This document shows, in pieces, positions 35,295 to 44,097 of a stretch of 64,000 nt of DNA (the first letter of the stretch is position 1; the number at the start of each line of letters is the position of its first letter). The position numbers and the translations under genes are program-made. The notes below the pieces were generated by a model that did no database searches, was not told the origin of the DNA, and was given only the letters and a program-made list of their open reading frames with translations. Location: the NCBI RefSeq assembly GCF_017565425.1, contig NZ_JAGEMK010000004.1, forward strand, positions 124,001-188,000, written 5' to 3'. The stretch is from Actinotalea soli (GTDB lineage Bacteria > Actinomycetota > Actinomycetes > Actinomycetales > Cellulomonadaceae).

Positions 35295-36419
35295 TCAGCC
35301 CTCGGTCAGCGGCCCGAGCGTCGCGTCGTCCGCGTAGACCTCGGCGGCGTTCTCCTGCGTGACGATCTGCGGGTCCAGCAGGTAGGAGGGGACGACCTTC
35401 ACACCGTTGTCGTAGGACTCGGTGTCGTTGATCTCCGGCTCCTGACCCTGCTGGAGCAGCTCGATCTCCTTGATCGTCTGGGCGACGAGCTGGCGGGTGT
35501 CCTTGTAGATCGTCGAGTACTGCTCACCGGCGACGATCGACTTGACCGACTCCACCTCGGAGTCCTGGCCGGTGACGACCGGGGTCTCCTTGCTGGCCTG
35601 GGCGACGGCGGTCAGAGCCGCACGCCCCAGCGTGTCGTTCGGGGACAGGATGCCGTGCAGCTCGGTCTCGGTGTAGGTGCCGGACAGGATGGTGTCCATC
35701 CGCTTCTGGGCGTTCTCCGCCTTCCAGCCCTGGGTGGCGACCTGCTCGAAGGTGTCCTGGCCGGAGACCACCGTCAGCGTGCCGTCGTCGATCTTCGGCT
35801 GCAGCACGCTCATCGCGCCCTCGAAGAAGGGGGTGGAGTTGGCGTCGTCGGGCGAGCCGGCGATGAGCTCGATGTTGTACGGCCCCTCGCCCATGCGCTC
35901 CTCGAGGCCCTGGAGCAGCGCCTCGCCCTGCAGCACGCCGACCTCGTAGTTGTCGAAGGCCACGTACATGTCCACCGCGTCGGTGTTCTTGACCAGGCGG
36001 TCGTAGGCGATGACCTGAGCCCCGGACTGCACCGCCGCCTCGAGCTGGGTGCCCAGCTGCGAACCGTCGATCGCGCCGACGACGATGACCTCCGCGCCCT
36101 GCTCGACCATCGCCTGGATCTGGTTCTGCTGCTCGGTGACCCCGCTGTTCGCGAACTGGACGATCGGGTCGAAGCCCGCCTCCTCCAGGCCCTCGATGAA
36201 CAGCTGCTCCGCGAGCACCCAGTTCTCGGAGGTCTTCTGCGGCAGGGCCACACCGATCGTCGCGTCCTCGGCGAAGCCGGCGGTCTGCTCGGTGGAACCT
36301 CCCGGCTCCTCCTCGCTGCCGCCGCTGCTGCCGCCGTCCCGCTCGGAGGCGCCGCACCCGGTGAGGGCGAGCACCCCGGCCGTCCCCGCTGCGAGCATCG
36401 CCGCTGTCATCTTCTTCAT
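35295..36419 (-). CDS. chvE: Multiple-monosaccharide-binding lipoprotein (ChvE/XylF type)
   Basis: A 374-aa binding lipoprotein: signal ending LALTGCG (lipidated Cys about residue 21), an acidic-Ser/Gly linker, then IGVALPQKTSENWVLAEQLFIEGLEEAGFDP, QNQIQAMVEQGAEVIVVGAIDGSQL, VIAYDRLVKNTDAVDMYVAFDNYEVG and a GQDSEVESVKSIVAGEQYSTIYKDTR segment typical of ChvE-like proteins that bind xylose, arabinose, glucose and related sugars. The ATG at 36419 has GGGGACG upstream. It is last in the operon, after ATPase and permease, unlike the classic chvE-gguAB order. Its 126-bp leader has two hairpins. Confidence 0.87.
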   Translation of the reverse strand: MKKMTAAMLAAGTAGVLALTGCGASERDGGSSGGSEEEPGGSTEQTAGFAEDATIGVALPQKTSENWVLAEQLFIEGLEEAGFDPIVQFANSGVTEQQNQIQAMVEQGAEVIVVGAIDGSQLGTQLEAAVQSGAQVIAYDRLVKNTDAVDMYVAFDNYEVGVLQGEALLQGLEERMGEGPYNIELIAGSPDDANSTPFFEGAMSVLQPKIDDGTLTVVSGQDTFEQVATQGWKAENAQKRMDTILSGTYTETELHGILSPNDTLGRAALTAVAQASKETPVVTGQDSEVESVKSIVAGEQYSTIYKDTRQLVAQTIKEIELLQQGQEPEINDTESYDNGVKVVPSYLLDPQIVTQENAAEVYADDATLGPLTEG

Positions 36420-36439
36420 GGATCGTCCCCATCTGTCAG

Positions 36440-36488
36440 GCACCCGTCATTGGGTGCGAGGTAGCTGCCCGCCGGGGAGTCGGCGGGC
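36440..36488 (-). other. Two hairpins in the leader of the binding-protein gene
   Basis: GCACCC-N6-GGGTGC at 36440-36457 and GCCCGCC-N8-GGCGGGC at 36467-36488 lie between the permease stop and the binding-protein start. They may be processing or stability elements that raise binding-protein expression over the membrane genes. No U-run is present. Confidence 0.4.
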
Positions 36489-36545
36489 GTCAGGTGTCGA
36501 GCCGGGGGACCCCGGCGGGCTGGAGGGGTGGGGCAGCGAGCGAGG

Positions 36546-37832
36546 TCAGCGACGGGCGAGCGTGTCCGCCTTGGAGCCCTTGACCGGGCCCGCCTCGGGG
36601 CCGTCCGGACCGCCGGGGATCTCGCTCTGACGTCGCGAGCGCATCAGCAGCCCGATGATCGAGGGCTTGCCCTGGACCTTGTTGTAGACGTCGAAGGCCA
36701 CGGCGGCGAGGAGCACCAGGCCCTTGATCATCTGGGTGCTGTCCGAGCCGACGCCCATCAGCTGCAGCCCGTTGTTGAGCACCGCCATGACGAGCCCACC
36801 GATGAGGGACCCGATCACGGTGCCGACGCCGCCGGAGACCGCCGCCCCGCCGATGAAGACCGCCGCGATGGCGTCGAGCTCCCACATCGTGCCGTCGAAG
36901 GGGCCTGAGGCGGTGGACCGCCCGACGAAGACGATGCCTGCGAGCGCCGCGAGGATCGACATGTTCATCATGACGAGGAAGTTCGTCCGACGGATGTTGA
37001 CCCCGGACAACGAGGCCGCGATCTTGTTGCCGCCGACGGCGTACACGTGCCGACCGGTGATGGTGCGGGTCGAGACGAACCCGTACACCAGCACCAGGAC
37101 CACGAGGATCACCCCCGACACGGGGAAGGACGTACCCACCCGCCCGCTGCCGAAGAGGAACGTCGCGGCGGCGATCACCGCGACCAGCGGGCCGAGGCGT
37201 GCGATCGACACCCACGGCGCGATCGACTCCCCACCCAGGCGCTGCGCCGACTGCCGGCGCCGCACCTCGGCGTGGACGACGGCGGCGACGGCGAGGAGTC
37301 CCAGGAGCAGGGTGGAGTTGTTCAGGCCCGTGCTCGGCCCCCACTCGGGCAGGTAGCCAGCCCCCAGGAACTGGATCTCTGCGGGGACGGGCACGGTGTT
37401 GGACTTGCCGATGTACTGGTTCGCACCGCGGAAGAGCATCATCCCCGCGAGGGTCGTGATGAACCCGGGGATCCCCACGTAGGCGACCCAGAACCCCTGC
37501 CAGGCACCGATCACGGCGCCGACGGCGAGGCCGAGCACGATGCCGAGCCACCACGGGATCCCCCAGTCCCGGATCGCCAGGGCGACGATGATGCCGACCA
37601 CGGCCGCGACCGAGCCGACCGACAGGTCGATGTGCCCGGCGATGATGACCAGGACCATGCCGATGGCCAGGATCAGCACGTACGAGTTGCCGTTGATGAT
37701 GTTCTGCACGTTCGTCGGGGTCAGGACCTTGCCGCCGGTCGCGACGTGGAACACGATGATCAGCGCGACGAGCGCGAAGACCATGCCGAACTGGCGGGCT
37801 CCGCCGCCGAACACCTCTTTGAGTGACGTCAT
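36546..37832 (-). CDS. mmsB: Multiple-monosaccharide ABC permease (MmsB/GguB type)
   Basis: A 428-aa CUT2 permease with about 10-12 membrane helices. LAIGMVLVIIAGHIDLSVGSVAAVVG is the family hallmark, and GRHVYAVGGNKIAASLSGVNIRRTNF is the ATPase-coupling loop. LDAIAAVFIGGAAVSGGVGTV follows. It is longer than RbsC-like permeases because of an extra middle segment (VHAEVRRRQSAQRLGGESIAPW), which is normal for the MmsB/GguB group. The ATG at 37832 is 25 bp after the ATPase gene. It forms the membrane channel for the ChvE-type binding protein. Confidence 0.88.
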   Translation of the reverse strand: MTSLKEVFGGGARQFGMVFALVALIIVFHVATGGKVLTPTNVQNIINGNSYVLILAIGMVLVIIAGHIDLSVGSVAAVVGIIVALAIRDWGIPWWLGIVLGLAVGAVIGAWQGFWVAYVGIPGFITTLAGMMLFRGANQYIGKSNTVPVPAEIQFLGAGYLPEWGPSTGLNNSTLLLGLLAVAAVVHAEVRRRQSAQRLGGESIAPWVSIARLGPLVAVIAAATFLFGSGRVGTSFPVSGVILVVLVLVYGFVSTRTITGRHVYAVGGNKIAASLSGVNIRRTNFLVMMNMSILAALAGIVFVGRSTASGPFDGTMWELDAIAAVFIGGAAVSGGVGTVIGSLIGGLVMAVLNNGLQLMGVGSDSTQMIKGLVLLAAVAFDVYNKVQGKPSIIGLLMRSRRQSEIPGGPDGPEAGPVKGSKADTLARR

Positions 37833-37856
37833 CGTCTCGGTTCGTCCTTTGAACGG

Positions 37857-39404
37857 TCAGTGGGTGGGTGCCGGGCTGGTGCCGGTCATCAAACGCATGA
37901 GGCTCTCCTGGGTCGCCTCGGACCTGTCGAGCTCTCCGGTGATCCGGCCTTCGAAGATCGTGTAGATCCGGTCGCACAGGCCCAGCAGCTCGGGGAGCTC
38001 GGAGGAGATCACCACGACCCCCTTGCCCGCGTCGGCGAGCCGGTGCACCAGACCGTAGATCTCGTACTTCGCTCCGACGTCGACGCCGCGGGTGGGCTCG
38101 TCGAGGATGAGCAGGTCCGGTTCGGAGAACATCCACTTGCCCAGGAGCACCTTCTGCTGGTTGCCCCCGGACAGCTTCGCCACACCCTCGCGCACCGACG
38201 GCGTCTTGATGTTCAGCGAGGTGCGGTAGCCCTCGGCCGCGCGCACCGCGGCCTCGGGGTCCAGCACGCGGTAGCGCGTGATCCGGCGCAGGTCGGAGGC
38301 CACGATCGTGTCGGCGATGGTGTCCAGGAGGTTCAGGCCCTGGACCTTCCGGTCCTCGGGGACGTAGGCGACCTTGTGGTCGATCGCCTGCTGCACGGTG
38401 CGCAGGGTGACCGGCGTGCCGTCGATGGTGATCTGGCCCGCGAGGTGGCGGCCGTAGGACCTGCCGAAGATCGATCGGGCGAGCTCGGTCCGCCCGGCGC
38501 CCATGATCCCGGCGAACCCGACGATCTCTCCGCGCCGGACGTGGAAGCTCGAGCTCTTGCAGACCAGGCGTCCGGGGACCTGCGGGTGCTCGACGGTCCA
38601 GCCACTGACCTCGAAGAAGGTCTCCCCGATGGTGGGGGTGTGGTCGGGGAACCGCGCCTCCAGGGAGCGGCCCACCATCCCGCGGATGATCCGGTCCTCG
38701 TCGATGCCACCCCCGGCGGCGCTGAGGGTCTCGACGGTGCGGCCGTCGCGCAGGACGGTGATGGAGTCGGCGATCGCGGCGATCTCGTTGAGCTTGTGCG
38801 AGATCATGATGCTGGTCAGGCCCTTGGTGCGCAGCCCCCGCAGCAGGTCCAGCAGGTGCTCGGAGTCCTCCTCGTTGAGCGCGGAGGTGGGCTCGTCGAG
38901 GATGAGCAGCCGCACGTTCTTGGACAGGGCACGGGCGATCTCCACGAGCTGCTGCTGGCCCACGCCGAGGTTCTTGATCTGCTCGTCGGGTGAGGCGGTC
39001 AGGCCCACGCGGGCGATCAGCTCGGTGGCCCGACGACGGGCCGCGCCCCAGTCGATGCCGACGGTGCCGGTCGGCTCGTTGCCGAGGAAGAGGTTCTCGG
39101 TGATCGACAGCTCGGGGATGAGCGCGAGCTCCTGGTGGATGATGACGATGCCGGCGCGCTCGCTGGCCTTGATGTCCTTGAAGCGGACCTCCTCGCCCTG
39201 GTAGACGACCTGCCCCTCGTACGTGCCGGCCGGGTAGACCCCGGAGAGGATCTTCATCAGGGTCGACTTCCCGGCGCCGTTCTCGCCGCAGATGGCGTGG
39301 ATCTCACCGACCTGCACCGTCATCGAGACCTCGTCGAGGGCCCGGACGCCGGGGAAGGTCTTGGTGATCGACCTCATCTCGAGGGCGACGGGTGTGTCCG
39401 TCAT
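37857..39404 (-). CDS. mmsA: Multiple-monosaccharide ABC ATPase (MmsA/GguA type)
   Basis: A 515-aa double-cassette ATPase. Cassette 1: Walker A GENGAGKST, signature LGVGQQQLVEIARAL, Walker B LLILDEPTSALNEED. Cassette 2: GIMGAGRTEL, LSGGNQQKVLLGKW, LLILDEPTRGVDVGAKYEIYG. The GTYEGQVVYQGEEVRFKDIKASERAGIVIIHQEL stretch is distinctive of MmsA/GguA/XylG-type proteins. It is the first gene of a three-gene operon with a good promoter 60-95 bp upstream. It drives import of xylose or related monosaccharides. Confidence 0.9.
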   Translation of the reverse strand: MTDTPVALEMRSITKTFPGVRALDEVSMTVQVGEIHAICGENGAGKSTLMKILSGVYPAGTYEGQVVYQGEEVRFKDIKASERAGIVIIHQELALIPELSITENLFLGNEPTGTVGIDWGAARRRATELIARVGLTASPDEQIKNLGVGQQQLVEIARALSKNVRLLILDEPTSALNEEDSEHLLDLLRGLRTKGLTSIMISHKLNEIAAIADSITVLRDGRTVETLSAAGGGIDEDRIIRGMVGRSLEARFPDHTPTIGETFFEVSGWTVEHPQVPGRLVCKSSSFHVRRGEIVGFAGIMGAGRTELARSIFGRSYGRHLAGQITIDGTPVTLRTVQQAIDHKVAYVPEDRKVQGLNLLDTIADTIVASDLRRITRYRVLDPEAAVRAAEGYRTSLNIKTPSVREGVAKLSGGNQQKVLLGKWMFSEPDLLILDEPTRGVDVGAKYEIYGLVHRLADAGKGVVVISSELPELLGLCDRIYTIFEGRITGELDRSEATQESLMRLMTGTSPAPTH

Positions 39405-39470
39405 GGTCTCCGCTCTCCGTGCCGCGCTGCACTGCTGGCGTCGTCGCCAGCCTCAGGTGAACCGCGACCG

Positions 39471-39500
39471 ACACTAGGGACCGCCACACCTTGCGGTCAA
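39471..39500 (-). promoter_or_regulatory. Probable sigma-70-type promoter of the mmsAB-chvE operon
   Basis: On the minus strand, TTGACC (39500-39495) and TAGTGT (39476-39471) are 18 bp apart, placing the start of transcription near 39464 and giving a leader of about 60 nt. A hairpin (CCAGCC-N8-GGCTGG at 39542-39561) lies upstream, and a GAAGCCAAG direct repeat occurs at 39506 and 39633; either could bind the ROK repressor encoded upstream. Confidence 0.5.
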
Positions 39501-39652
39501 CCTCCGAAGCCAAGGCTCTCAGCGGCGTTACTTGATCGTGACCAGCCGTGCGGAAGGCTGGCCCTTCTGGCGGTCCCGGCACCTTGTCGCCGGATGCTCC
39601 CTGGGAGGAAACGGGCATTGACCACGACTAGTGAAGCCAAGCCCCGATGGGG

Positions 39653-40489
39653 TCAGCGGCGCGCCCAGCTCGGCATGGCCACCCGTGTCGCCCCGGCGAT
39701 CGCGGCGATGATCTCCTCGGGGGCGGCCGTGGCGGCGTCGAAGGACCCGGCGTTGCGACCGTGGCGGAGCACCTCGATCCGGTCAGCCACCGACCGCAGG
39801 TCCGCCAGGTTGTGGCTGATGAGGATGACGCCGAGCCCCATCGCCCGCAGCCGTTCGACGAGCATGAGGACCTCGGCCGTCTGCACGACCGACAACGCGG
39901 CCGTCGGCTCGTCGAGCACGAGGATGCGCGGGCGGGTGGTGAGCGTCCGCGCGATCGCGACGGCCTGCCGCTGACCGGCAGACAGGTCCCGCACCGGCGC
40001 GAGGACGGACGGGACGCCCACCGTGAGGTCGCGCAGGATCTTCGTGGACTCGAGCTCCATGCGAGCCAGGTCCATCGGCCCGCTCGCGGACACCCGCAGC
40101 TCGCGGCCGAGGAAGATGTTGGCCGCCACGCTGAGGTTCTCGCACAGGGCGAGGTCCTGGAAGACCGTGGAGACCCCCAGGGCGTGGGCTGCCGCCGGGG
40201 ACCCGATGGTCACCGGCTCGCCGGCGATCCTGACCTGCCCGCTGTCGGGCTGGAGCACCCCCGAGACGATCTTGGCCAGCGTCGACTTCCCGGCCCCGTT
40301 GTCCCCCACGAGCGCGACGACCTCGCCCGCGTGCACGTCGAGATCGACCCCGATGAGGGCCTCGACCGCGCCGAACCGCTTGGTCACCTGACGGACGGCC
40401 AGCACCGGCTGGCGCGTCCCTGCGTTCTCGCCGGTCATCCTGGCCTCCTCGTCGAGCGCCATCGTCCAGTCGCCCTGGTGGGTGGTCAT
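39653..40489 (-). CDS. Single-domain sugar ABC ATPase (FrcA-like)
   Basis: A 278-aa single-cassette ATPase: Walker A GDNGAGKST, Q-loop VFQDLALC, signature LSAGQRQAVAIAR, Walker B ILVLDEPTAAL and the H-loop ILISHN. Single-cassette CUT2 ATPases such as FrcA work with a permease and binding protein of the fructose/ribose class, but no such permease is adjacent; the nearest is the mmsB product, whose own ATPase is present. The ATG overlaps the ROK gene stop (ATGA), so the two are coupled. It may pair with MmsB as an alternative motor, or have a regulatory role. The C-terminus ends without the extra regulatory domain seen in MalK. Confidence 0.83.
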   Translation of the reverse strand: MTTHQGDWTMALDEEARMTGENAGTRQPVLAVRQVTKRFGAVEALIGVDLDVHAGEVVALVGDNGAGKSTLAKIVSGVLQPDSGQVRIAGEPVTIGSPAAAHALGVSTVFQDLALCENLSVAANIFLGRELRVSASGPMDLARMELESTKILRDLTVGVPSVLAPVRDLSAGQRQAVAIARTLTTRPRILVLDEPTAALSVVQTAEVLMLVERLRAMGLGVILISHNLADLRSVADRIEVLRHGRNAGSFDAATAAPEEIIAAIAGATRVAMPSWARR

Positions 40490-41673
40490 CCGGGCACCCG
40501 GTCGCGGTCGGGGTGATCGACCCGGTGCGTCAGCAGGGTCGTGCCCTCGAGGGCCAGGAGCACCGCACCCATGACCTCCGCCCGGGCCCCGAGCTCTGCA
40601 CCGACCACCTCGAGCGGCGCGATGTGGTTGAGCGGCACGCGTCGTCGGATCGCCTCACGCAGCGGGGCGAGCAGGGTCTCCCCTGTCTCGGCGAGCTCGC
40701 CGCCGACCACCACGCACTGGGGGTTCACGCTGATCGCCAACGCCGCGACCACGCCCCCGATCGTCGCCCCGGCGTCCTCGACCACCTGCCGGCAGCCCGG
40801 GTCCCCCTCGGAGGCCAGGGTGACGATGTCCCGCAGTGACAGCGGCCCGCGGCTGGCCCGGAGCACGTCGATCAGCGCGGGCACCCCCACCACCGTGTTG
40901 AGGCATCCTCGGCTCCCGCACAGGCAGACCGCCCCGCTCGCGTCGACCTGGACGTGGCCGATCTCCCCGGCGGTCCCGGCGAAGCCGCGGTGCAGCTGGT
41001 GCCCGAGCACGACGCCCGCGCCGGTCCCGTGCGAGACCCGCACGTAGACCGAGTCCTGGAAGTGGCGCGCGGCGCCCAGCCGGCTCTCGGCGAGGGCGCC
41101 GAGGTTGGCGTCGTTGTCCACGAAGACCGGGACACCCAGGCGCCGGGACATGACCTCACCGACGGGGACGTCGTCCCAGCCGCGCAGGATGCCGGGGACG
41201 GAGATGGTGCCGGTGGCGACGTCCACGGGGGCCGGGACGCCGATGCCGATGCCCAGCAGCTCCTCGGGCGAGGAGCCGACCCGCTCGAGGAGCTCGACGA
41301 TGAGCAGGGCCGCGCGGTCCAGGCTCGTGTCGGCCCGGTGCTCGTGGGGCAGGGGCAGGGTCTGCTCGACGAGGACCTCCTGCGCGGAGTCCGCGAGGGT
41401 CATGGCCATGTGCCGCGTGCCGATCCGCACGCCGACGACCAGCCCTGTGCGGTGCAGCACCGTGACCAGCAGCGCCCGCCGTCCGTTGCGCACGGTGGTC
41501 CGCACGTCCACCGCCCCGGCGCCCTGCAGCTCGCGCACGATGCTCGAGACGGTGGCGGCCGAGAGGCTCGTCGCGGCCGCGAGCTCGACCTGCGTCAGAC
41601 CGCCGTACCGCCGGATGGTGTCCAGGACGGTGGCGCGGTTGGCCTCGCGAAGAGCAGTCTGCGAACCAGCCAT
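40486..41673 (-). CDS. ROK-family (XylR/NagC-type) transcriptional repressor
   Basis: A 395-aa regulator with an N-terminal winged helix (ANRATVLDTIRRYGGLTQVELAAATSLSAATVSSIVREL, residues 11-50). The ROK domain has GIGIGVPAPVDVATG, FVDNDANLGALAES, VSHGTGAGVVLG, and the zinc motif G-x-x-GEIGHVQV...CLCGSRGCLNT. Such repressors sense xylose, glucose or related sugars. It is followed by the overlapping orphan ATPase and then the mmsAB-chvE operon, which it is likely to control. No kinase-disabling change was noticed. Confidence 0.88.
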   Translation of the reverse strand: MAGSQTALREANRATVLDTIRRYGGLTQVELAAATSLSAATVSSIVRELQGAGAVDVRTTVRNGRRALLVTVLHRTGLVVGVRIGTRHMAMTLADSAQEVLVEQTLPLPHEHRADTSLDRAALLIVELLERVGSSPEELLGIGIGVPAPVDVATGTISVPGILRGWDDVPVGEVMSRRLGVPVFVDNDANLGALAESRLGAARHFQDSVYVRVSHGTGAGVVLGHQLHRGFAGTAGEIGHVQVDASGAVCLCGSRGCLNTVVGVPALIDVLRASRGPLSLRDIVTLASEGDPGCRQVVEDAGATIGGVVAALAISVNPQCVVVGGELAETGETLLAPLREAIRRRVPLNHIAPLEVVGAELGARAEVMGAVLLALEGTTLLTHRVDHPDRDRVPG

Positions 41674-41855
41674 CGCGGCCAGCCTCCTGTCTCTCCCCAG
41701 CGAGTCCCCTGCTGGACGAAGGCTACCCGCGGTCCACGCACCGTGGCCGATCCTGTGCCCCCGAGGTGCTCGCCCGACCTGCTGCGGACCCGTCCGGGTG
41801 CGATGCTGGGCAGAGTCGGCCCGGACGGCGGGCCACCCCGATGCGGAGGTCCACC

Positions 41856-42749
41856 GTGCAGCACCGCAAGCTCGGCCCCTACACCGTCTCCGCGATCGGC
41901 CTGGGCGCGATGCCGCTGTCGATGAACCAGAAGAAGGAGTACCCGGAGCCTGCCGAGGCGATCGCCACGATCCACGCCGCGCTGGACGCGGGCGTCACGC
42001 TGATCGACACCGCAGACATCTACGCCCCCTCCTGGGACGCGGTGGGGCACAACGAGCGACTCGTGGGCGAGGCCGTGCGGTCCTGGGGCGGGGACACCTC
42101 CCAGCTCCTCGTCACCACCAAGGGCGGCATCACCCGCGGCGACGGGGAGACCTGGGGACGGGACGGCTCGCTCGGGCACCTGCGCTCCGCGGTCGAGGCC
42201 TCGCTGCGTGCCCTGCAGGTCGAGACCATCGACCTGTACCAGTACCACCGGCCTGACCGGACCATGGTCTACGCCGACATCATGGAGAACCTCGCCGAGC
42301 TCAAGCGCTCGGGCAAGGTCCGCGAGGTCGGCATCTCCAACGCGAGCGTCGAGGAGATCGAGATCGCCCGCGAGGTCCTGGGCGACGGGGGCCTCGTGAG
42401 CGTGCAGAACGAGTTCTCCCCGCGCCACCCGGGCAGCTACGACGAGCTCCGCTACTGCGAGGAGCACGGGATCGCGTTCCTGCCGTGGAGCCCTCTCGGT
42501 GGCACGGGCGGTGGGGCGCAGGCGGTCGGCGAGCGGTTCGCGGTGTTCGCCGAGATCGGCGAGCGCCACGGGGTGAGCCCCCAGCAGGTGGTGCTGGCGT
42601 GGGAGCTGGCCCTCAGCGAGGCGCTCATCGCCATCCCCGGCTCCCGACGCGCGACCTCCATCACCGACTCCGCCGCCGCGGCAGACCTGACCCTCGACGC
42701 CGACGAGGTGGACCGCTGCTCGCAGGCCGTCAACCTGCCGGTGGGCTGA
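41856..42749 (+). CDS. Aldo/keto reductase
   Basis: A 297-aa NADPH-dependent oxidoreductase with the (beta/alpha)8 AKR fold. The opening KLGPYTVSAIGLGAMPLS, catalytic Asp/Tyr region LIDTADIYAPS, Lys in LLVTTKGG and His in LYQYHRPD give the expected tetrad. The NADP-binding end IAIPGSRRATSITDSAAAADLTLD is intact. The GTG start at 41856 has an ideal GGAGGT box at 41845-41850; the longer ATG-led frame has none. It is divergent from the ROK gene and may act on a sugar aldehyde, but the substrate cannot be told. Confidence 0.87.
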   Translation: MQHRKLGPYTVSAIGLGAMPLSMNQKKEYPEPAEAIATIHAALDAGVTLIDTADIYAPSWDAVGHNERLVGEAVRSWGGDTSQLLVTTKGGITRGDGETWGRDGSLGHLRSAVEASLRALQVETIDLYQYHRPDRTMVYADIMENLAELKRSGKVREVGISNASVEEIEIAREVLGDGGLVSVQNEFSPRHPGSYDELRYCEEHGIAFLPWSPLGGTGGGAQAVGERFAVFAEIGERHGVSPQQVVLAWELALSEALIAIPGSRRATSITDSAAAADLTLDADEVDRCSQAVNLPVG

Positions 42750-42793
42750 CCCCGCTCAGTCTGCCCACCTGTCTTCCCACCCCAGCCCCAGCT

Positions 42794-42860
42794 CAGGTCG
42801 CACATCTGCATCGAGAACGCACGATCACCGGTGCGACCTCGGTGCAGATGTGCGACCTCG
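42794..42860. repeat. Palindromic intergenic repeat, copy F
   Basis: Arms GTCGCACATCTGCA and TGCAGATGTGCGAC are nearly perfect, with GAGAACGCACGATCACCGG in the core. It overlaps the 3' end of the CREST-like membrane protein gene, whose last about eleven codons and stop lie inside the repeat. It is also just after the aldo/keto reductase on the other strand. Confidence 0.85.
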
Positions 42861-43574
42861 GCGAGGGGGCGGGGCCCCGGGGGACCCCGGGGCCTCCCGC
42901 CAGCCGAGGGCCCCCGCGAGGACGGCCAGCCCGGCGGCGATCAGCACGTGCCAGACGGCGTGCCCGAACCACCACTGGCTCTCGGGGTCGCACAGCGGCC
43001 ACCCCGGGCTGGAGAGGATCTCGATGACCCCGCCGGTGGCGAGCAGGGCTGTGCTCGTCAGGATCGTCCGCCGCAACGCCGGCCGACGCCAGGCCCGGTC
43101 CAGGCTGATGATCACGGTGACTGCCGCCACGACGCCCTGGGTCAGGTCCCCCGCGGTCGGCCAGAGGTGGATGACCGGCGCGATCGCGACCGTGGGCAGC
43201 ACCCACCACCACCACTCCCGCGCGCGCCCGGCGAGGTCGGCGACGGCGTCCGCGGTGATGAGCAGCAGGGCGGCGAGCAGCGGCAGGTCGTGCGCGAGGT
43301 CAGCCCAGGCGGGGTTCGGCCCGTGCTGCACCACCGACCCCAGCCCGATCCCCGCGACCAGCACGGCGTAGGCGGTCGACGGCGGTTCGACGATCCCTCC
43401 CGCGACCGGCGCACCCAGGGCGCGTCGCCGTCGTCGGGCCATGACGACCACCACCACGCCGGCGAGGACGAACGCGAGGCTCGACCAGGTCGAGACGGGC
43501 TCGCGCAGGAATCCCTCGGCGAGGGGCTCGCAACCCGGGCCGACCTCGTCGACCGGGAGGGGTGACGTTCCCAC
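42825..43574 (-). CDS. CREST/ceramidase-like integral membrane protein
   Basis: A 249-aa protein with about seven membrane helices. CEPLAEGFLREPVSTWSSLAFVLAG at the N-terminus resembles the REPxNTWSN motif of the alkaline ceramidase/CREST hydrolase superfamily. GLGSVVQHG, then LAHDLPLLAALLL, and WWFGHAVWHVL provide the Ser, Asp and two His expected of the metal site. The substrate is unknown; bacterial members are mostly uncharacterised. The GTG start at 43574 precedes the first conserved block. The C-terminal tail (PPPRRGRTSAPRSHR) is encoded by palindromic repeat copy F, so the original C-terminus was probably replaced. Confidence 0.72.
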   Translation of the reverse strand: MGTSPLPVDEVGPGCEPLAEGFLREPVSTWSSLAFVLAGVVVVVMARRRRRALGAPVAGGIVEPPSTAYAVLVAGIGLGSVVQHGPNPAWADLAHDLPLLAALLLITADAVADLAGRAREWWWWVLPTVAIAPVIHLWPTAGDLTQGVVAAVTVIISLDRAWRRPALRRTILTSTALLATGGVIEILSSPGWPLCDPESQWWFGHAVWHVLIAAGLAVLAGALGWREAPGSPGAPPPRRGRTSAPRSHR

Positions 43575-43613
43575 GCCTCTGACGATAGGCGCCGCGGCGG
43601 GCGCGTGCGCGGC

Positions 43614-43874
43614 CTACGGGGCCGGCGTCGACGGGGCGGCGGGCGCGGGCGCCGGCGCCCACACGGAGCGCTCGTCCGGCATGAAGATCCACAGGATCGG
43701 GTAGATGAGGATCGGGGATCCTGGCACCACGAAGAGGATGAGGATGAAGAGCCACCGCACGCTCCACGGGGTCATGCCCCAGCGGCGGCCGAGCCCGGCG
43801 CACACGCCTCCGAGGATCCTGTCCTGGTGGGGCCGGTAGTAGCCCTCGGCGTACAAGCTGTCCTGGATGCCCAC
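43614..43874 (-). CDS. pspC: PspC-domain membrane protein
   Basis: An 86-aa protein. DRILGGVCAGLGRRWGMTPWSVRWLFILILFVVPGSPILIYPILWIFMP is a complete PspC domain with one or two membrane helices, flanked by a short N-terminal segment and an Ala/Pro-rich tail. PspC proteins of actinobacteria help sense cell-envelope stress. The GTG at 43874 follows AGAAGGGAA. No PspA gene is nearby. It lies downstream of the beta-helix protein gene with a 223-bp gap in which I see nothing else. Confidence 0.85.
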   Translation of the reverse strand: MGIQDSLYAEGYYRPHQDRILGGVCAGLGRRWGMTPWSVRWLFILILFVVPGSPILIYPILWIFMPDERSVWAPAPAPAAPSTPAP

Positions 43875-44097
43875 GTGACTGTTCCCTTCTGGTCCGCTGC
43901 TCGCGGGGGGTGTCCGCTCGGGGTGAGGAGCGGCGCCCGCGTCCTGCGGGCATGGCACCAGCCTCGTCTCACGGGGGTGCCTGACACATCGGGGAGGCAC
44001 CTGAGGAGTCCCTGATCCCTGATCGGCGGGAAGGGCGCGCACCTCAGGGGCCGCTCAGGGGTCGCCGTCGGGCGCCACGGGCCGCCCCGAGGCCTAC

